From a virus, in IMG/VR virus record IMGVR_UViG_3300020220_000077, positions 1 through 51,004 of that record: a stretch of DNA of 51,004 bases. One strand, 5' to 3'. A model generated the notes under the pieces. It did no database searches. It saw only the letters and a list, made by a program, of their open reading frames with translations, and was not told the origin of the DNA. Of the stretch, positions 27,565 to 37,278 are shown piece by piece. Both the position numbers and the translations under genes were made by a program. Position 1 is the first letter of the stretch. Each line of letters begins with the position of its first letter.

Positions 27565-29023
27565 GGCTAGTGAGGCGCCTGCAGAAAAAGAAATGCCGCT
27601 AGAATATCAAATATTTGCCCTTTCTTTGAGGCAAAAGGGGGCAATTGAGTATTTTGATGCATTCTTGCCAGAAGATATTGTGGGCACTATACATGGGCAC
27701 ACTGGCATTAATGAATTTTATAGGGCTATACTTGCATATCGTCATGCAACAAAGTTGGATATTGTTGATCCAGTTGCATTTAGGGTTTGGTTAGACTCTG
27801 AAACAGATATATATTTAGCCCTGGGTGGTGTCTCTGGCGTTGATACAATGATGGACATTTTGATGTCTTTAACTTTGTCAACGCCAGAATCTATTACAAA
27901 AATAATAAAACACAAAGCTAATAAAAGAAAACAATTAGATTATTTACAGGAACTTCAAATACTTATAACTCAAAAGGGGGAAAAGGATGCTAAGGATCTT
28001 GCAAGAATATCTTTAGTGACTTCCGAAATAAAAGATTTAGAAAATGAATTAAATTATAATCCTTTAGATAATGTGACGACAGCAGATGACATTGCAAGGC
28101 GCGCAGAGGATCTTTTACAGATACCAGATTTTTTACCTACGCAATACAAGTCTTTAAATAGAGCAATGGGCTATACTGATGAGGGTGGATTTTTTAAAGG
28201 CGCAGTGCACGCCATAATCGCTGCTTCCGGAAAGGGTAAGAGCACTTTTGCCAAATGCCTAGTCAACAACTGGGCAGACTGCGGTTATAAAGTTCTATAT
28301 GTAAATTTTGAAGAAGCTGTATCTCACTGGGAAAGAGTTTTAATGACTCAAATAATAGGAAAGAATGTTTACGCTGAGTCAGCGAAATGGACGGAAGAAG
28401 AAAAGAAAAAGTATATATCTATATTTAGAGACAGACTAGATAAGTGGGGGAATAGGTTCATGGTTCGCCATGATCCAGAAACACCTTACTTTGAGGACTT
28501 AGAGAGGTGGCTGAGAGATATTACCGGAGATACAGACAGAATGCCAGATGTAGTTGTTATAGACACTATTCAGTCCATGTTTACTAGAGGGGGTAAGGGG
28601 AAACCAAGATGGGGTGAGTTTGAGGAAATGATGGTTAGGCTAGAAAAACTTGCGAGAGATATGAATTGTGTTTTAATTATCACTGCTCAAGAAAATTCAA
28701 ATCGAATGAAAGAAAAGAGAGAAGTGGTACAGCAGTCAGACACCGGAGGCTCACTCGCCATACAGCAGAAGTGCGCCGTCACAATTTTTATTACTGAGAA
28801 AAAATTAATTAGTGGAGACGACTCAGAGGACGACAGCATCATGCAGCTTCAAATTCCTAAAAACAGAATTACTGGCTCTACTTTTGTTTATGATTCTCCT
28901 TTGGTGAAATATGTAGATGAAAACAAAACTTATGAAGAATACGAAGCAATAACAAAAAAAGATTACGAGCACGAAAGTGATTTTGATTTTCGCGAACTAG
29001 CAGACAGAATGGTCATAATATAA
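27551..29023 (+). CDS. DnaB-like replicative helicase
   Basis: 490 residues, overlapping the nuclease by 14 bases. An N-terminal helical domain is followed by a RecA-like ATPase: Walker A IIAASGKGKSTFAK about residues 222-232, NFEEA after strand 2, Walker B VVVIDTIQSM about 333, then VLIITAQENS and the arginine-containing end (PKNRITGS) typical of the DnaB/KaiC group. It would unwind DNA 5'-3' at the fork, paired with the primase at 30660 and DnaE at 32067. The N-terminal part only loosely resembles bacterial DnaB. Confidence 0.88.
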   Translation: MTDTKASEAPAEKEMPLEYQIFALSLRQKGAIEYFDAFLPEDIVGTIHGHTGINEFYRAILAYRHATKLDIVDPVAFRVWLDSETDIYLALGGVSGVDTMMDILMSLTLSTPESITKIIKHKANKRKQLDYLQELQILITQKGEKDAKDLARISLVTSEIKDLENELNYNPLDNVTTADDIARRAEDLLQIPDFLPTQYKSLNRAMGYTDEGGFFKGAVHAIIAASGKGKSTFAKCLVNNWADCGYKVLYVNFEEAVSHWERVLMTQIIGKNVYAESAKWTEEEKKKYISIFRDRLDKWGNRFMVRHDPETPYFEDLERWLRDITGDTDRMPDVVVIDTIQSMFTRGGKGKPRWGEFEEMMVRLEKLARDMNCVLIITAQENSNRMKEKREVVQQSDTGGSLAIQQKCAVTIFITEKKLISGDDSEDDSIMQLQIPKNRITGSTFVYDSPLVKYVDENKTYEEYEAITKKDYEHESDFDFRELADRMVII

Positions 29024-29024
29024 A

Positions 29025-29819
29025 ATGCAAAGAGTAACATCAAAACAGCTAAAAGATTTTCAGATATGTGCAAGACTGTATGATTACAGACACGTAGATC
29101 AACTGCCCGAGAAAATATTGGGTAGGGATTTATATTCTCAAAAATTTGAAAATACTATAAAAAGTATAGTAAATTTTTATTTTTATAAAAAACAATCTGG
29201 AGCTGCTCCATCCTACGCCTCGCTTCTTAATAGGTGGGAAAAGTTGTGGTATCCAAAAAATACGACAGCACAAGACATTGCCCAAGAGCAGCATGAAAGC
29301 GCCTACGGCAATAATGCTAGCCTCACCACAAAGGCTGCAGCAGCTTTGTTGGGAGTGATAGAAAATTTTGCCGATACGGCAATCATACCAATGGCTATAG
29401 ACGAAGATTTTTTTGTTTCAATAAATAATCCAATAACTATTTATGATAGTTTTGATTTGATATATAGTTTAAATGAAACAATATATGTTGTTAAGTGGGT
29501 ATTTAATACTAAATTTAAAAAAGAATATTTATATACAACCGATTTTGCAATTTTAAATCTTGGATACTCAAATAGATATGGACAAAAAATTAAGAAAACC
29601 AAGTTTGGGTATTACGATTTGTTAAATTCAAAAAGTAACTTTACAGAATTTGAAACAAAAAAAGAAGACATAGACGTTTTAAAAGCTTGGTGTAATCAAT
29701 TAAAAGAAGAGAAGTTTTTTCTTCCCAAAAGAGGGATGATCTCCTACTGTGCGTCCTGCCCTTTTGATTCTCCATGTTCAAAATGGAATATTAATAAAGC
29801 ACAAGAAAGCTCACGTTAA
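29025..29819 (+). CDS. PD-(D/E)XK (Cas4/AddB-like) nuclease-family protein, possibly degenerate
   Basis: 264 residues, one base after the helicase. The N-terminus has the family pattern VTSKQLKDFQICARLYDYRH, with a first cysteine, and the C-terminus has ISYCASCPFDSPCSKW; together these look like the Fe-S cluster ligands of Cas4/AddB nucleases. The central catalytic strand is weak: IYVVKWVFNTKF stands where a D-x-K triad would be expected, so activity may be lost. A second, intact-looking member lies at 36137. It may be a structural partner in recombination. Confidence 0.68.
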   Translation: MQRVTSKQLKDFQICARLYDYRHVDQLPEKILGRDLYSQKFENTIKSIVNFYFYKKQSGAAPSYASLLNRWEKLWYPKNTTAQDIAQEQHESAYGNNASLTTKAAAALLGVIENFADTAIIPMAIDEDFFVSINNPITIYDSFDLIYSLNETIYVVKWVFNTKFKKEYLYTTDFAILNLGYSNRYGQKIKKTKFGYYDLLNSKSNFTEFETKKEDIDVLKAWCNQLKEEKFFLPKRGMISYCASCPFDSPCSKWNINKAQESSR

Positions 29820-29820
29820 A

Positions 29821-30501
29821 ATGGCAAAAAACATACTAGACGAAATACTTTTGGATAACAATAAGATTGTTCCAAAAAATGACGAAGATAAAATATTAAA
29901 ACCTTTATTAGATGAGATAAATCTTATTGTTGACGAAGGCATAAAGTCTTTTGTCAGATCAATACTATTGAGGTCTAAATCTTTTTGGGTAATTCCCTCT
30001 AGTTTTTCTGGGAAGTATCATCCATCAGACGAGCACAACGAGGGTGGCAACGTGCTGCACACCAAAAGGGTTGTGCGCGCAGCAAAAATCATAAGTGAAT
30101 CTTACTCTCTTCCTCAAGAGGATTTGGATATGATCATCGCCGCAGCCCTTTTGCATGATGTAACAAAGGGTATAAAAATAGATGGAGAAGATTCGTTTCA
30201 TTACGATCCGATGCATCCGTATACTGTTGGTAAACTAGTCAAACGATGCCAAGAAGAAGACAAAAAATATGCTTCAGAATCGGAGTCCTCGACCATATAT
30301 CTGTCTGAAGATGTAGTGCAAATAATCTTGAGAATGGTTAGGTGCCACCTGGGGCCATGGTCTCCTGTTCCGGAAACAATACCAATTACTTACATGGATA
30401 TGATAGTTCATCTGGCAGACAACCTGGCTTCTAAGGTACACTATATAGTTGACGGAGACAATATAATAGAAGATAGATGGAAAATAAATCGAGATGGATG
30501 A
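29821..30501 (+). CDS. HD-domain phosphohydrolase
   Basis: 226 residues from ATG 29821, one base after the preceding stop. Metal-binding HD motifs: GGNVLHTKRVVRAA (His), AAALLHDVTKG (HD pair), HPYTVGKL (His), VRCHLGPWSP (His) and MIVHLADNLASK (Asp). This set matches HD superfamily hydrolases that cut nucleotides or cyclic nucleotides. In phage replication operons they may regulate dNTP pools or host signalling nucleotides. Substrate unknown. Confidence 0.88.
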   Translation: MAKNILDEILLDNNKIVPKNDEDKILKPLLDEINLIVDEGIKSFVRSILLRSKSFWVIPSSFSGKYHPSDEHNEGGNVLHTKRVVRAAKIISESYSLPQEDLDMIIAAALLHDVTKGIKIDGEDSFHYDPMHPYTVGKLVKRCQEEDKKYASESESSTIYLSEDVVQIILRMVRCHLGPWSPVPETIPITYMDMIVHLADNLASKVHYIVDGDNIIEDRWKINRDG

Positions 30502-30670
30502 AGTAGACGAACGTTTGTTAAAAAGATTTACTGCCATCAAAAAAATGGACTATTATATAGAGGAATCTATATACTATAGAACTCACTTTTCTAATTTAAT
30601 AGGTCTTTCAAAAAATATTTTATGGAGTTCTGAAAAAAACATAAACACAGTTAAATTATATGAAGATTAA
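30494..30670 (+). CDS. small helical protein between HD hydrolase and primase
   Basis: 58 residues; overlaps the upstream gene by 8 bases and the primase start by 11. Helical and charged (DEVDERLLKRFTAIKKMDYY) with an aromatic middle. No family recognised. The double overlap makes a real, translationally coupled gene likely. Confidence 0.58.
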   Translation: MDEVDERLLKRFTAIKKMDYYIEESIYYRTHFSNLIGLSKNILWSSEKNINTVKLYED

Positions 30671-31874
30671 TTTAGAGCAAAACAAATTTCTTTCTCAATG
30701 GAAATACTATGAGGTCGCGAGGTATGTGAGTTCTTTAAACAGGGTCATTAGAGATAAGCAAAACGGAATGCCTCTCATACTTGAATCGCATGAGATCGAA
30801 AATTATTCTGCAAAGAATGATAATACAGGGATTTATACTTCTGTTTTTGCGTACAATTCAATAGATTTAGATAAAGCATTAAGGTTTGGTCCTCTCTATT
30901 TTGACCTTGACAGCGAAAACATTAACCTAGCTTTTGATGAATGTAAGAAATTATTTGAATACCTTGTGCAGTTTATTCCAAAGTCATCTATTTTGGTTTA
31001 TTTTACTGGGAAAAAAGGGTTTCACATAGAATGTGAGCCGATATCTTTGGGCATTAATCCATCTAATCAATTGGCTAAAATTTATAGATTTATTGCAGGT
31101 GATATGAAAGATAAGTTAAATCTTTCTACAATTGATTTTTCAGTTTACGATCAAAGAAGGATGTGGAGATATCCAAACTCAAAGCATCAATCAACTGGTC
31201 TGTATAAAGTTCTGTTAAATCCGTACCAGTTGAAAAATTATATACATTGCGACATTGCAGAAGTTTTAGATTACGCTAAGCACAAGCAAAATATATCCGT
31301 ATGCGAACAAAGCTTTGACTATAAAGCCAATGAATGGTACAGGCAGTATTCTTATGAAATGGAAGAAAGCTTAAAGAAAAAGGATGATCCATTAGAGTAC
31401 TTCAACAAGTATGGATCAAAAGTTTTTAGGGAAGTGCAAGAGTCGACTAGGTGTTTTGACAAGATCAATTTGATGTCCAAGTGTCCAGCTATTCAAAGGC
31501 TGTACAATCAGGCTGTTGAAAATCATAACTTGGAGCATGAGGCTAGGTTGTTTTTGTGCTCAATATTGACCTATACCGAAGACTCAATTAAATTCCTGCA
31601 CGAAATACTAAGTAATTGTTATGATTATAATTTTGAAAAATCGTCTGCGCATATAAATGATTGGATAAAAAGAAGGAATATGGGCATAGGAGGAAGACCA
31701 TATACTTGTGATAGAGCTAATTCAGCTGGCGTTGGATGCGGAAGCTGTGCTTTAGAGGCTAAAAATAAATGGGTCAAGGTTGGCAATCGCTTTGTGGAAA
31801 CAAGCGAAAAGTCTTTACCTTCTCCATTTAGATTTGCGTACAAAAACATAAAAAAGGAAAAAGAAAATGGTTAA
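30660..31874 (+). CDS. archaeo-eukaryotic-type DNA primase (PriS-like)
   Basis: 404 residues. Primase of the AEP class: FGPLYFDLDSEN about residue 80 supplies the catalytic D-x-D, and VYFTGKKGFHIECEP about residues 114-128 is the S/T-G-x-K-G-x-H nucleotide-binding motif. The RRMWRYPNSKH segment fits the RNA/DNA-binding groove. A C-terminal cysteine set (TCDRANSAGVGCGSCALEAK) suggests a zinc or Fe-S site like that of PriL-type or phage primase C-termini. It would make primers for the DnaE just downstream, an unusual match of an archaeal-type primase with a bacterial-type polymerase. Confidence 0.85.
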   Translation: MKINLEQNKFLSQWKYYEVARYVSSLNRVIRDKQNGMPLILESHEIENYSAKNDNTGIYTSVFAYNSIDLDKALRFGPLYFDLDSENINLAFDECKKLFEYLVQFIPKSSILVYFTGKKGFHIECEPISLGINPSNQLAKIYRFIAGDMKDKLNLSTIDFSVYDQRRMWRYPNSKHQSTGLYKVLLNPYQLKNYIHCDIAEVLDYAKHKQNISVCEQSFDYKANEWYRQYSYEMEESLKKKDDPLEYFNKYGSKVFREVQESTRCFDKINLMSKCPAIQRLYNQAVENHNLEHEARLFLCSILTYTEDSIKFLHEILSNCYDYNFEKSSAHINDWIKRRNMGIGGRPYTCDRANSAGVGCGSCALEAKNKWVKVGNRFVETSEKSLPSPFRFAYKNIKKEKENG

Positions 31875-32070
31875 CAATCCAGATGATGTTATAGGCGTGT
31901 GCTCAGAATGTAAGTCTGATCAGCCAATGTCCTATATGGAAAGAAATCCTTTTGCTCATGAGGGATCTGCTGTGCCGTGTAAATATTGCGGCGGAGTAGT
32001 TATAATAACTTATAGAGAAACAAGAGATAATTCCTTGAATCAATCTGATAGAGAACGAGGAGTTGGGTGA
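31867..32070 (+). CDS. small zinc-ribbon-like protein
   Basis: 67 residues; overlaps primase by 8 bases and DnaE start by 4. Two CxxC knuckles (VCSECKSDQP and PCKYCGGVV) about 30 residues apart form a zinc ribbon. Such proteins bind nucleic acid or replisome partners. Placement between primase and polymerase suggests a replication accessory, but no specific family is recognised. Confidence 0.7.
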   Translation: MVNNPDDVIGVCSECKSDQPMSYMERNPFAHEGSAVPCKYCGGVVIITYRETRDNSLNQSDRERGVG

Positions 32071-35000
32071 AAAACTGGACAAACTTACATAACCATACAG
32101 TGTTTTCAATGCTGGATGGGCATGGTGACATAGAGCAGTATCTTTCTAGGGCTAAATCATTGGGGATGTCCGGCCTTGCTACAACAGACCACGGAAACAT
32201 ACACTCGTGGCTGGACTTTTACGATGCCGGAAAAGCAGCCGGAGTAAAACCAATACTTGGTTCAGAGTTTTATCAGGCTCGAAAAACTAGATTTGATAGA
32301 GACGAAGAAGAAAGAGCTGGCCCAGCTAAAAATGAGTGGGAACAAAGAGGGCCTTATCACATAACAATACTTGCAAAGAATAATGAAGGTTATCATAATA
32401 TAATTAAAATGTCTTCTAAGTCTTTTCTTCAGGGTTATTATGTAAAACCTAGAGTAGATCATGATTTAATATCCGAACATTCCGATGGCATTATAGTTCT
32501 TTCTGGCTGTTTAAATGGAGAAGTATCTCAAGCTTTGTTGAGAAATGATTACAACTTTGCTCTTAGTTCTGCAAAAAAGATGCAGGACATAGTTCGGAAA
32601 AGAAAACTACTTTATTGAAATACAAGACCATGGTTTAACAGAACAGAGAAAGATATCAAATCAGCTTATTGAAATAGCAGAAAAAATTGGAGCTAAAGTA
32701 GTTCCAACAGGAGATTGCCACTACGTGCATAGGCATGACGCTAAAGCGCATGACATAATGCTTTGTGTTGCAACTAACTCAAATATTAATACTCCAGATA
32801 GGTTTTCTTTCTCTGGCGATGAATTTTATCTTCAGTCATATGAAGACATGTCATCTAGATTCACCGAAAATTTTCTTAGAAACACCATGTACGTGAATGA
32901 CATGGTCGAAGTTGATTTGAAGTTTGGACAAATACACTTCCCAAACTTTCCCATTCCAACAAAAGAGTCTTCTACAGATTACTTTGAAAGATTGGCGTGG
33001 GAAGGACTAAAATTAAAGTATGGAGATCCTCTCCCTCAAAATATATTAGACAGAGCGCTACACGAGATCAAAGTTGTTAAGGATATGGGTTTTCCAGAAT
33101 ACTTTTTAGTTGTATCTGACTTGGTTAGGTGGGCAAAAAATAATGACATTAGAGTCGGATGGGGAAGAGGCTCTGCTGCAGGAAGCGTTTTGTCATATGC
33201 ATTTGATATCACAAACTTAGACCCGATTAGGTTTGGTCTTATGTTTGAGCGCTTTCTAGTTGAGGGAAGAAAATCGATGCCAGACATTGATCTAGACTTT
33301 GATGACAGGCACAGAGACAAGGTAATCGAATATGCTAGGTCAAAGTATGGGTCAGATAGGGTAGCTCATATCTGCACATTTAACAGAACTGGAGCAAGGC
33401 AGTCAATTAGAGATGCTGCAAGAGCACTTGGTTATGATTTTGTTTCTGGCGATAAAATAGCAAAGCTAGTTCCTCCTCCAGTGTTAGGTATTTCTAAATC
33501 TTTAAAAGAGTGCATGACGGTTTCTGAATTTTATAAAGAGTATTCATCAAATGAAGATTCAAGCAAGATAGTTGATACAGCCTTTGGTCTTGAAGGTCTA
33601 GTTAGACAAACGGGAATCCACGCAGCGGGTATTGTTATATCCAAGGGTCCATTAGTTGAGTATCTGCCCATAATGCAAAAAGGCGTTGAGAACCCAGTGG
33701 TTACGCAGTGGGACATGGGAAGGGTAGAGCAATGCGGTCTTTTAAAGATTGATTTTTTAGGACTAAGGAACCTTGGTGTTATAGATCAGTGTGTAAAATT
33801 AGTTAAAAAACACAGAGATATTCACATAGATATTGATTCAATACCACTAGATGATTCGTTAACATATAACGAACTATGTAAGGGCAACGCTATAGGCGTT
33901 TTCCAGCTTGAATCGAATAGCATGAGAGAGATGATGGTTCAGCTTCAACCTAAGACCATTGAGGACATAATGGCGCTAATATCGCTTCACAGACCAGGCC
34001 CTATGGGTTCTGGAATGGATAAGTTGTTTATAGACAGAAAACACGGAAGATCTAAAGTAGAGTATGATCATATTAGTTTGGAAAAAGTATTAGGGCCATC
34101 GCTGGGAGTAATGCTTTATCAGGAAGATGTTTTGGGTGTTGCTAGAGAATTAGCTGGGTTTTCTTCAGCTGAAGCTGATGACTTGAGAAAAGTTATTGGT
34201 AAAAAGCTAATAGACAAGATAGCTCTTATTAGGCAAAAATTTGTTCTTGGGTGCATTCAAGTATCGGGGATCACAGAGCAAAAAGCAAACAAAATTTATT
34301 CTGAAATAGAATATTTTGGTGGCTACGGTTTCAATAGAGCTCACGCTGCAAGCTATGCGATGATCTCATATATAACGGCATACCTGAAAAGTAATTATAC
34401 AGTTGAATACATGGCAGCCTTAATGAGTTCGGTGGTTGGTAACAAAGAGAAACAGGCACTGTACTTATCAGATTGCAGAAAAAGAGGAATAAAAGTTCTG
34501 CCCCCTTCTATAAATAAATCAATGGAAGATTTTGGTGTCATAGACGAATCAACAATAATATTTGGCCTTTCTGCCGTAAACGGGATAGGGTATTCTGTGT
34601 CCGATTCCATTATTTCCAGCAGAGATATCGGCAAGCCCTATATTTCTATGCATGACTTTTTTAGAAGAACTGGATCTTCTGTTCTAAAAAAGAGTACGAT
34701 TGAACATCTTGTTAAGGCAGGTGCTTTTGATGAGTTAATAGACAGGTCATTTGATAGCGATTTTGGACGAAGAACAGAACTGTCTATTCTTGAAAAAGAA
34801 AAAGAAGAACTTGGAGTTTATGTTTCAAAAAATCCAGTTGATGGAATCTGGGATTTGTTATCTCAAAATATATCTAATGAAATAGTGGAAGTTTTAGACA
34901 TGTATCAAGGCAATAGGGTTTGTGTTGCCGGAGTTGTCTCAGGCGCAAAAAAAATTATAACCAAAAAAGGTGCGAAGATGTTTAAGTTTAATGTGCAGGA

Positions 35001-35394
35001 TATATCGTCTGATATTGAAATAATAGTTTTTCCCAGAGAAGCTAAAAACTACGCCGATGATTTTTTTGCTGATGGAGATGTTATAAGGATTGTTGGTTCT
35101 GTTGCAAAAGACGGCGATGAAGAAAATTCAACCACAAAAATTGTGATGAACAACTGTGAAAAGATGGACTTGTCAAATTTTGCCGGCGGAAAACCTATTT
35201 ATTTAAAAGCAAACAAGAACACTTCCTTGTCTGCTTTTAGTAATTTGTATGATATAATTAATTCAAAAAATGGTGGGTCTTATGTTTTTGTAGAAACTCA
35301 AGATGGAAATAAAAACATAACATTTAAATACAAAAATACAACATCTATAACTTTAAAAGAAAAACTAGAGAACGCATTAAAGGATAGGACATGA
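32067..35394 (+). CDS. dnaE: DNA polymerase III alpha subunit (DnaE), one CGGN +1 site in the PHP domain
   Basis: Replicative C-family polymerase. GTG 32067 to TGA 35394 gives exactly 1109 codons with one +1 shift at CGG 32595. PHP domain first: LHNHTVFSMLDGHGDI, ATTDHGN, then after the shift YFIEIQDHGL and VVPTGDCHYVH, a signature that spans the site. Palm: MPDIDLDFDD with catalytic aspartates; GWGRGSAAGS nucleotide site; MLYQEDV and FGGYGFNRAHAASYA near the thumb/fingers; C-terminal OB fold (VCVAGVVSGAKKI). In the zero frame translation would end after 183 residues. The second half alone lacks a plausible start. Confidence 0.95.
32595..32598 (+). other. CGGA recoding site (+1) in dnaE
   Basis: Context ATA-GTT-CGGA-AAA-GAA. 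Zero frame stops at TGA 32616. In +1 the protein reads G-K-E-N-Y-F-I-E-I-Q-D-H-G, which is the family motif (FG, then YFLEIQDHG in homologs), so glycine fits the site. Confidence 0.95.
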
Positions 35395-35759
35395 CCATAA
35401 AAGGAACATACAAAAACCCAACAGAGAAAGCGTGCTGGATTTTTTGCGCATCGTGCAATAGATGCCAAGATAAAGGTAGATATACGAAATGCAAAGGGTG
35501 CTCAGGTAGGTTTGATCCTGAGGGGACAATAGATCCAGACGTTGATGACTATTGCGACTGCAAAAATGGAAACCTTAGATGGAAAACTAAAAAAGGTAAA
35601 TTATTAATTACCAAATTTAAAACAAACCCCTTTAAGGGAACGGTAAAGTATGAAAAAAAGTCTCAAGATGAAAGAGATTGGGACTCTTATGTTAAAGATA
35701 TGAGAGAAAAATTAAATGATCCAAACTGGGATCCCATAACAATTATAGATGAGGACTAA
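35391..35759 (+). CDS. cysteine-rich zinc-binding protein
   Basis: 122 residues; start overlaps the dnaE stop. Contains three cysteine groups: CWIFCASCNRC, KCKGCSG and YCDC, consistent with one or two zinc sites, followed by a basic strand region (TKKGKLLITKFKT) and an acidic end. Could bind DNA or RNA as a replication or transcription accessory. No family recognised. Confidence 0.65.
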   Translation: MTIKGTYKNPTEKACWIFCASCNRCQDKGRYTKCKGCSGRFDPEGTIDPDVDDYCDCKNGNLRWKTKKGKLLITKFKTNPFKGTVKYEKKSQDERDWDSYVKDMREKLNDPNWDPITIIDED

Positions 35760-35761
35760 AA

Positions 35762-35995
35762 ATGGTTAAGAAAGAAGTTGGAAAAGTAATCAAGAATAAT
35801 ATAGCGCTTGTTGAGTACGAACAAGAGGAACAGTTAATAGGCGCCAAGTTTTTTGTTCAAGTAGGAATAGCTGGTTTTTACTGCACTAAGAAAGAATTAC
35901 AGGATCTTTATGCAGTTTTAAATTACTATTGCAATATAGAAGATTTTTCCGAGTGCATAATTAAAGTTGAGGATGAGCATGTGGCCATACGTTGA
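35762..35995 (+). CDS. small hypothetical protein
   Basis: 77 residues, two bases after the preceding stop. A beta-hairpin-like start (KVIKNNIALVEYEQEEQL) and a helix with aromatics (KELQDLYAVLNYYCNIED). No domain recognised. The end overlaps the next small gene by 17 bases. Confidence 0.62.
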   Translation: MVKKEVGKVIKNNIALVEYEQEEQLIGAKFFVQVGIAGFYCTKKELQDLYAVLNYYCNIEDFSECIIKVEDEHVAIR

Positions 35996-36140
35996 AGATG
36001 ATTATATGGAAATAGGAAATACCGGATGGGTTGCTATTGGTGAGGGATTGTTTAAAAATATTAAGACGGGTCATATTATAGATGAAACAGGAATAGAATA
36101 TGACGCAAATGGAAATGTAATAGAGACAAAAAAAGAATGA
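35979..36140 (+). CDS. very small hypothetical protein
   Basis: 53 residues. Starts MWPYVEDDYMEIGNTGWVAI and contains two short beta-repeat-like stretches with GLF and G-I-E-Y-D-A-N-G. Bounded by overlaps on both sides (17 bases upstream, ATGA downstream), typical of a real gene in this operon. No family recognised. Confidence 0.55.
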   Translation: MWPYVEDDYMEIGNTGWVAIGEGLFKNIKTGHIIDETGIEYDANGNVIETKKE

Positions 36141-36939
36141 CTTTAAAAATAAAATCAATAGAAGAACTAGATCATTTTCAAAAGTTTACACTCAGTGAAT
36201 TTAGCTACTCCAGAATAGACACATACGAAATGTGTCCTTCAAAATATTTTTTTTCATACATAAAAAAAGAACCAAGGCGATTTAATGCACCAGCAGTCTT
36301 GGGCAACATAGTGCACTCAGTTCTGGAAGATTGCATATCAAAAGATAGCGATCTAGACATAGGCCAGATGAAAAAGTTATATAAAGACAATCTTTTATCT
36401 TACGATCCAGCTGGAAAGATTCCCAAAGAATTAGTTGATGTTGGTGACGAAATTGTAGAAGAGTTTTTTGACCTTAACAAAAATAAGAAATTTAATGTGT
36501 ATGGAAAAGAAGTTGGTTTTAATTTTGTTATAGGAAACTATTCTATTATTGGATACATAGATAGAGTAGACGTTATAAATAATGATGTTTATATTGTAGA
36601 TTACAAAACTGGCAAAAGAGAAGTTGCCCTTAAAGACATTCCAAGCAATCTTCAGCTACGGAATATACGCATTGGCAGCCAAAAATCTTTTCCCAGATAA
36701 AACAATAAACGCTTCACTTCATTATTTAAGAACAAATAGAGTTAAATCTCACACCTACACAGAGGAAGATCTTGAGATAGTTAAGGTAAGTTTGTTATCA
36801 AAGATTGATAAAATAATTAACGATCAAAACTTTTCTGCGACTTTTAACGAGAGAATGTGTTCATTTTGCGATCACGCTGAAAGCGGGGCTTGCCGGAGTC
36901 GGAGCCCTAAGACTTAAAAAAATGAAAAGAGACATCTAA
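36137..36939 (+). CDS. Cas4/AddB-like PD-(D/E)XK exonuclease, two CGGN +1 sites
   Basis: Exactly 267 codons when +1 shifts occur at CGG 36659 and CGG 36894 (266 residues). Family order: SYSRIDTYEMCPSKYFFSYI (first Cys), GNIVHSVLED (His), SIIGYIDRVDV and VYIVDYKTGK (catalytic D and D-x-K), then NLQL-G-IYALAA, the conserved Q-L-x-x-Y element running across the first site, and a C-terminal MCSFCDHAESGAC cysteine set for an Fe-S cluster. The second site adds GVGALRLKKMKRDI. Likely processes DNA ends in recombination or repair. Ends directly before a terminator. Confidence 0.9.
36659..36662 (+). other. CGGA recoding site (+1), nuclease gene, first
   Basis: Context CAG-CTA-CGGA-ATA-TAC. Zero frame stops at TAA 36698. 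The +1 frame restores the QLxxYALA family element, with leucine in its usual place before the site. Confidence 0.92.
36894..36897 (+). other. CGGA recoding site (+1), nuclease gene, second
   Basis: Context GCT-TGC-CGGA-GTC-GGA. Zero frame would add CRSRSPKT and stop at TAA 36915; +1 gives GVGALRLKKMKRDI to TAA 36937. Both ends are possible, so this site rests mainly on the pattern of the other sites. Confidence 0.7.
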
Positions 36940-36971
36940 AAACCCCCCCCACATAAGTGGAGGGGGTTTTA
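36939..36971 (+). terminator. bidirectional terminator between convergent genes
   Basis: AAAACCCCCCCCAC pairs with GTGGAGGGGGTTTT around a 4-base loop (one bulge), with A- and T-runs on the two sides. It separates the forward nuclease gene from the minus-strand gene. Confidence 0.85.
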
Positions 36972-36992
36972 AAGCATCATAAGTGTTTAAAC

Positions 36993-37163
36993 TCAGAACT
37001 GCTCTACAGGATCCTGTTCGGCAGAAACAACCAGGTCAAAGTCTGATTCAACGACGATTTTAACTGCGTCGTTGTGGTTGAAACCGAGCTGTGTAAGATC
37101 CTCGATAACATCCTCGTTGATTGACTGGCGCATGCTGTTTATAATTGTGTCTAGTGTATTCAT
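36993..37163 (-). CDS. small acidic protein, only minus-strand gene
   Basis: 56 residues from the minus-strand ATG at 37163. Helical and acidic (NTLDTIINSMRQSINEDVIE, then LTQLGFNHNDAVKIVVESDF); the second part resembles a UBA-like three-helix pattern with G-F then A-x-x-I/V. GATAGAG lies just upstream. It is the only gene I find on the minus strand, is convergent on the terminator at 36939, and shares a divergent control region with the gene at 37279. Could be a small early regulator; function unknown. Confidence 0.62.
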   Translation of the reverse strand: MNTLDTIINSMRQSINEDVIEDLTQLGFNHNDAVKIVVESDFDLVVSAEQDPVEQF

Positions 37164-37216
37164 GATAGGTACTCTATCACCTTTCTGCCTTGGTGGCAAC
37201 TTTTTGTGGTTATGTT

Positions 37217-37245
37217 TTGTTTTTAGTTTGATTATAAAGTATAAT
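37217..37245 (+). promoter_or_regulatory. sigma-70-like promoter, divergent region
   Basis: TTGTTT (37217), 17-base spacer, TATAAT (37240). Drives the gene at 37279, whose ribosome site is GAGGAT. The 37164-37278 gap therefore holds forward and probably reverse control signals; the reverse strand also has an AT-rich TATAAT in this stretch. Confidence 0.68.
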
Positions 37246-37278
37246 ATAGGTGTCTTTGACGAAGATGAGGATAGCACA

